Assembly: GCF_002298975.1 (NCBI RefSeq)
Contig: NZ_DBMV01000039.1
Location: forward strand, 1-64,000
Direction of reading: 5' to 3'
DNA: 64,000 bases
Source of the DNA: Ralstonia sp. UBA689
GTDB taxonomy: Bacteria; Pseudomonadota; Gammaproteobacteria; Burkholderiales; Burkholderiaceae
Positions 61,396 through 64,000 of the stretch are shown piece after piece. Position numbers and translations under genes: made by a program. The notes beneath the pieces were generated by a model, which was given only the letters and a program-made list of their open reading frames with translations, ran no database searches and had not been told where the DNA came from. Positions within the stretch are counted from its first letter, which is position 1, and each line of letters begins with the position of its first letter.

Positions 61396-61992
61396 ATGTC
61401 TAAGATTCACGAGTCCCCCATTCACGACCTGCGCCCCACGCAACTGACCGTGGGCATGATCGAAGTCCAGGACAAGAAGCAACACCTCATGTCGCTTGCG
61501 CTTACGGACCAGCAGGCGCTCATGCAGGCCCATCCGATCCCAGCCGTGCTTGGGCCTCAAGGCAAGCTGTACATCACCGATCACCACCACCTCGGGCGGG
61601 CCGCCTTGGAAAGCCGCGTGGCCATCGGCTATTTCGAGGTGGAAGCGGATCTGTCCAAGTGCCACATCGACGATTTCTGGAAAGAAATGGACAAGAACCT
61701 ATGGGGCCATCCTCTCGACGCGCATGGCGTCCGGCATTACTACGCGGCCATTCCCGACTGCCTGGACAAGCTGATCGACGACTCTTATCGCTCGCTGGCC
61801 GGCTACGTGCGCAATGCCGGCGGCTACGACAAAACGCCCACCGCTTTCGCAGAATTCGTGTGGGCGGATTTTTTCCGTCGCGCCATTTCGATTGAAGACC
61901 TGCAGACCGACTTCCAGGCCGCCGTACGCTGCGCGCTGCCGCTGGCACACAACAAGCTCGCCAGCGGGTTACCGGGATACAAGACGAAATAG
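61396..61992 (+). CDS. ParB-like nuclease-domain protein
   Basis: 198 residues. It has a short ParB/Srx-like fold: LRPTQLTVGMIEVQDKKQHL at the N-terminus, LYITDHHHLGRAALESRV carrying the histidine cluster of the pfam ParBc_2 group, and a helical C-terminal half. It lacks a helix-turn-helix and is not a chromosome-partition ParB. Family role is unknown; it lies alone in a region with no parA or plasmid genes. Confidence 0.75.
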   Translation: MSKIHESPIHDLRPTQLTVGMIEVQDKKQHLMSLALTDQQALMQAHPIPAVLGPQGKLYITDHHHLGRAALESRVAIGYFEVEADLSKCHIDDFWKEMDKNLWGHPLDAHGVRHYYAAIPDCLDKLIDDSYRSLAGYVRNAGGYDKTPTAFAEFVWADFFRRAISIEDLQTDFQAAVRCALPLAHNKLASGLPGYKTK

Positions 61993-62392
61993 CGACATAG
62001 CCGGTCGGCCGCCCACCCGATCGCACCAACGCTCGTGGCACATGCTCGCTTTCAGCGTGCGCTCAGGAAACGCGAGAGCGAATGGTGGCTTCCTCCAATT
62101 GCTGGTCAATCGGCTCACCGAAGTTCGCTTGGGTGCGAGAGCACACTCCTTCTAAGGGATGCCTCAAGACAACATGCTGCAAGGTGAATCATGGGAATTG
62201 TCGGTGACAGCATGCATAGGGCGCCTTCCGGGCCAATACCGTGGCCCAGCCCCACTCGGGCTGGGCGAAGTCCTGCCTGGAACCAGGCAGCTGCGAATGC
62301 AGCGCACAGTGTGCCAGCAACGCCACTTTTCATGCGACCGCCCTCACTCCGCTTGCCCAACCGCCGCAACCCCGCATAGAATGTTGGGCTAC
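61993..62392. other. 400-base gap before tRNA-Gly
   Basis: No gene seen. About 62240-62303 carries three consecutive hairpins (see findings). The rest probably contains the tRNA-Gly promoter. Open frames of 80-110 codons here lack any recognisable feature. Confidence 0.45.
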
Positions 62393-62466
62393 GCGGGCGT
62401 CGTATAATGGTAATACCCTAGCTTCCCAAGCTAGAGCCGTGGGTTCGATTCCCATCGCCCGCTCCA
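62393..62466 (+). tRNA. tRNA-Gly (anticodon CCC)
   Basis: 74 bases with an encoded CCA. Acceptor GCGGGCG pairs with CGCCCGC, anticodon stem CTAGC/GCTAG encloses the loop TTCCCAA, anticodon CCC, and the T arm has GTTCGATTC. Reads GGG glycine codons. Confidence 0.95.
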
Positions 62467-62478
62467 CCGAATTGTCTG

Positions 62479-62501
62479 AAGCCGCCCTCGGCGGCTTTTT
62501 T
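62479..62501 (+). terminator. Intrinsic terminator after tRNA-Gly
   Basis: Stem GCCGCC / GGCGGC with a 3-base loop and a run of T residues, preceded by AA; 12 bases after the tRNA 3' end. Confidence 0.88.
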
Positions 62502-62541
62502 GTTGCCTGCCCGCCCTCGTGGCAGACGGCACGGGATCTTC

Positions 62542-63315
62542 ATGCAGCCCACCGAACAGCCGGGCACCGGCCCCGACGACGCTACGCCGGAATCACAAGA
62601 CGCTAGCACCGCCGATAGCACCGAATTGGACACCGGCGCCGGCCACCCGCGCCGCATCCGCTCCTTCGTGCGCCGCGCTGGCCGCACCTCGACCGGCCAA
62701 CAGCGCGCCATCGACGAACTCGGCCCGCGCTTCCAACTGCCTTACAGCACCGCGCCGCTCGATTGGGACGCCGCCTTCGGCCGCACGGGCGCCAAGCGCA
62801 TCTTCGAAATCGGCTTCGGCATGGGCGAGACCACCGCGCACATCGCGCAACTGCGTCCGGACGACGATTTTCTGGGCGTGGAAGTGCACGAGCCGGGCGT
62901 GGGCGCGCTGCTCAAGCTGATCGGCGAACGCGAGATTGGCAACATCCGCATCGTCTCGCACGATGCGGTGGAAGTGCTGGCACAGATGATTCCGGAAGGT
63001 ACGTTGGATGGCATCCACGTGTTCTTCCCCGACCCGTGGCACAAGAAGCGCCACAACAAGCGGCGCCTGATCCAGGGCCCGTTTGTGGCACGCCTGGCCG
63101 CGCACCTGAAGCCCGGCGGCTACCTGCACTGCGCAACAGACTGGGAGGAATACGCTCACCAGATGCTGGAGGTGCTCTCGGCCGAGCCGCTGCTCGAGAA
63201 CACCGCAAGCGGCTTCGCCCCGCGCCCCGATTACCGCCCCGTCACCAAGTTCGAGAAGCGCGGCCTGCGCCTCGGGCACGGCGTGTGGGACGTAGTCTTC
63301 CGCAAGCGCGCCTGA
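62542..63315 (+). CDS. trmB: tRNA (guanine-N7-)-methyltransferase
   Basis: Methylates G46 in tRNA variable loops. 257 residues. SAM site FEIGFGMGETTAHIAQ, and the RNA-binding/catalytic VFFPDPWHKKRHNKRRLI. An N-terminal 45-residue polar extension precedes the conserved core. ATG 62542 is used; an upstream in-frame start at 62500 would overlap the tRNA terminator. Confidence 0.95.
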   Translation: MQPTEQPGTGPDDATPESQDASTADSTELDTGAGHPRRIRSFVRRAGRTSTGQQRAIDELGPRFQLPYSTAPLDWDAAFGRTGAKRIFEIGFGMGETTAHIAQLRPDDDFLGVEVHEPGVGALLKLIGEREIGNIRIVSHDAVEVLAQMIPEGTLDGIHVFFPDPWHKKRHNKRRLIQGPFVARLAAHLKPGGYLHCATDWEEYAHQMLEVLSAEPLLENTASGFAPRPDYRPVTKFEKRGLRLGHGVWDVVFRKRA

Positions 63316-63337
63316 CCACGCCCGGGCGCTTGATGGT

Positions 63338-64000
63338 TTAGCGCGCGCCGAAGCGCGTCTCGCCGAAAAGATTCTTGGCGTGACGCGGGAAGGCTCGCCA
63401 GTATTGCGGCGGCGCCTTGACGGTGGCGCCCAGCTCGGCCGCCGCGGCCCATGCCCAATGCGGGTTGAAGAGGAACGCACGGCCGATCGCGACCAGGTCT
63501 GCACGCCCTTCCGCGATGATGGCCTCCGCCTCGCGCGGCTCGTTGATGAGGCCGACGGCGATGGTCGGAATCTGCGCCTCAAGGCGAATCTTCTCGGCAA
63601 ACGGCACCTGGTAACCGGCCGACAGCGGAATCTGCTGCAGCGACGACACGCCGCCTGACGAGGCATCGATCCAATCGCAGCCACGCGCACGCAGCGCCTG
63701 CGCAAACACGACCGAATCCTCCGGCGTCCAACCGCCCTCCACCCAATCAGTGGCCGATACGCGTACGCCCACCGGAATGTTGTCCGGTACGGCTGCACGC
63801 ACCGCCTCGAAAATCTCCAGCGGATAACGCATGCGGTTCTCGCGCGAGCCGCCATACGCATCGGTGCGCTGGTTGGCAATCGGCGAAAGGAATTCGTGCA
63901 GCAGGTAGCCGTGCGCACAGTGCAGCTCGATGGCAGCCAACCCCAGGTGGACAACGCGGCGCGCGGTGGCGACAAACTGATCGCGCACACGGGCGAGATC
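63338..64000 (-). CDS. NADH:flavin oxidoreductase (Old Yellow Enzyme), 3' part
   Basis: C-terminal 220 residues of an OYE-family ene-reductase; the N-terminus lies beyond the window end and the frame is open across it. Family features are AAIELHCAHGYLLHEFLSP, NQRTDAYGGSRENRMRYPLE, and the C-terminal GRADLVAIGRAFLFNPHW. It reads like the YqjM/xenobiotic reductase A group. It converges with trmB. Confidence 0.9.
   Translation of the reverse strand, partial: DLARVRDQFVATARRVVHLGLAAIELHCAHGYLLHEFLSPIANQRTDAYGGSRENRMRYPLEIFEAVRAAVPDNIPVGVRVSATDWVEGGWTPEDSVVFAQALRARGCDWIDASSGGVSSLQQIPLSAGYQVPFAEKIRLEAQIPTIAVGLINEPREAEAIIAEGRADLVAIGRAFLFNPHWAWAAAAELGATVKAPPQYWRAFPRHAKNLFGETRFGAR

Noticed and set aside
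61396..61992. Plasmid or partition locus suggested by a ParB-like protein
   Set aside because: No ParA, centromere-like repeats or replication gene; the protein lacks the DNA-binding helix-turn-helix of partition ParB.

Overview
The window is 64 kb of GC-rich, gene-dense chromosome. Its overall look is that of a betaproteobacterium in the Burkholderiaceae, most likely Ralstonia. This rests on gene content and order (kynR/kynBUA with gcdH, the tol-pal block beside queC, glyA-nrdR next to a fimT-pilVWX-pilY1-pilE block, ribD-ribE-ribB-ribH-nusB) and on how the proteins read; no database search was possible. Most of it is housekeeping and core accessory chromosome. I see no prophage, insertion sequence, integron, plasmid gene or CRISPR array.

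Layout. 0-12.4 kb: an acyl-CoA ligase, a thiol/redox run (thioredoxin-TPR protein, DsbA-like protein, bacteriohemerythrin, a thioredoxin fold without its cysteines), tcdA, asmA, pdxH, cfa, a DUF72 protein, msrA, a flavin reductase and a small cysteine-rich protein. 12.5-18.1 kb: tryptophan degradation by the kynurenine route (kynR divergent from kynB-kynU-kynA), then an IclR regulator divergent from gcdH; both divergent pairs have a clear inverted repeat between them. 18.5-22.8 kb: a purine permease, a 1-Cys peroxiredoxin, a DUF883/YqjE/YqjK-like membrane operon and an orphan membrane protein. 23.1-24.6 kb: a decayed fetAB metal exporter followed by a Nudix hydrolase. 24.6-29.4 kb: a TauD-like dioxygenase with an SfnB/DszC-like flavoprotein, a nucleoside deoxyribosyltransferase, tRNA-Lys, a YeeE/YedE sulfur transporter and queC. 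29.6-35 kb: the tol-pal operon (ybgC-tolQRAB-pal-cpoB). 35-38 kb: an SDR enzyme, glyA and nrdR.

38-47.9 kb holds two back-to-back type IV minor-pilin operons. The minus-strand one (fimT-pilV-pilW-pilX-pilY1-pilE) is complete, and its PilY1 carries an N-terminal lectin-like module. The plus-strand one (short PilV-like, PilW-like, PilX-like, PilE-like, FimT-like) has no PilY1. 47.9-53.3 kb: riboflavin synthesis (ribD, ribE, a ribB with a degenerate RibA domain, ribH), nusB and an aminotransferase. 53.3-64 kb: a lytic transglycosylase, ubiD, an aldehyde dehydrogenase with acetoacetyl-CoA synthetase, an unknown protein, a ParB-like protein, tRNA-Gly, trmB and the 3' part of an Old Yellow Enzyme gene cut by the window edge.

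The most useful leads are: one palindrome (GAACGATCGTTC) in front of both the acyl-CoA ligase and the aldehyde dehydrogenase/acetoacetyl-CoA synthetase genes, which suggests one regulon; a concentric double inverted repeat in the kynR-kynB gap; the second, PilY1-less pilin cluster; the lectin-type PilY1; the broken fetAB pair behind a perfect 11-bp palindrome; the cysteine-free thioredoxin fold; and three consecutive hairpins before tRNA-Gly.
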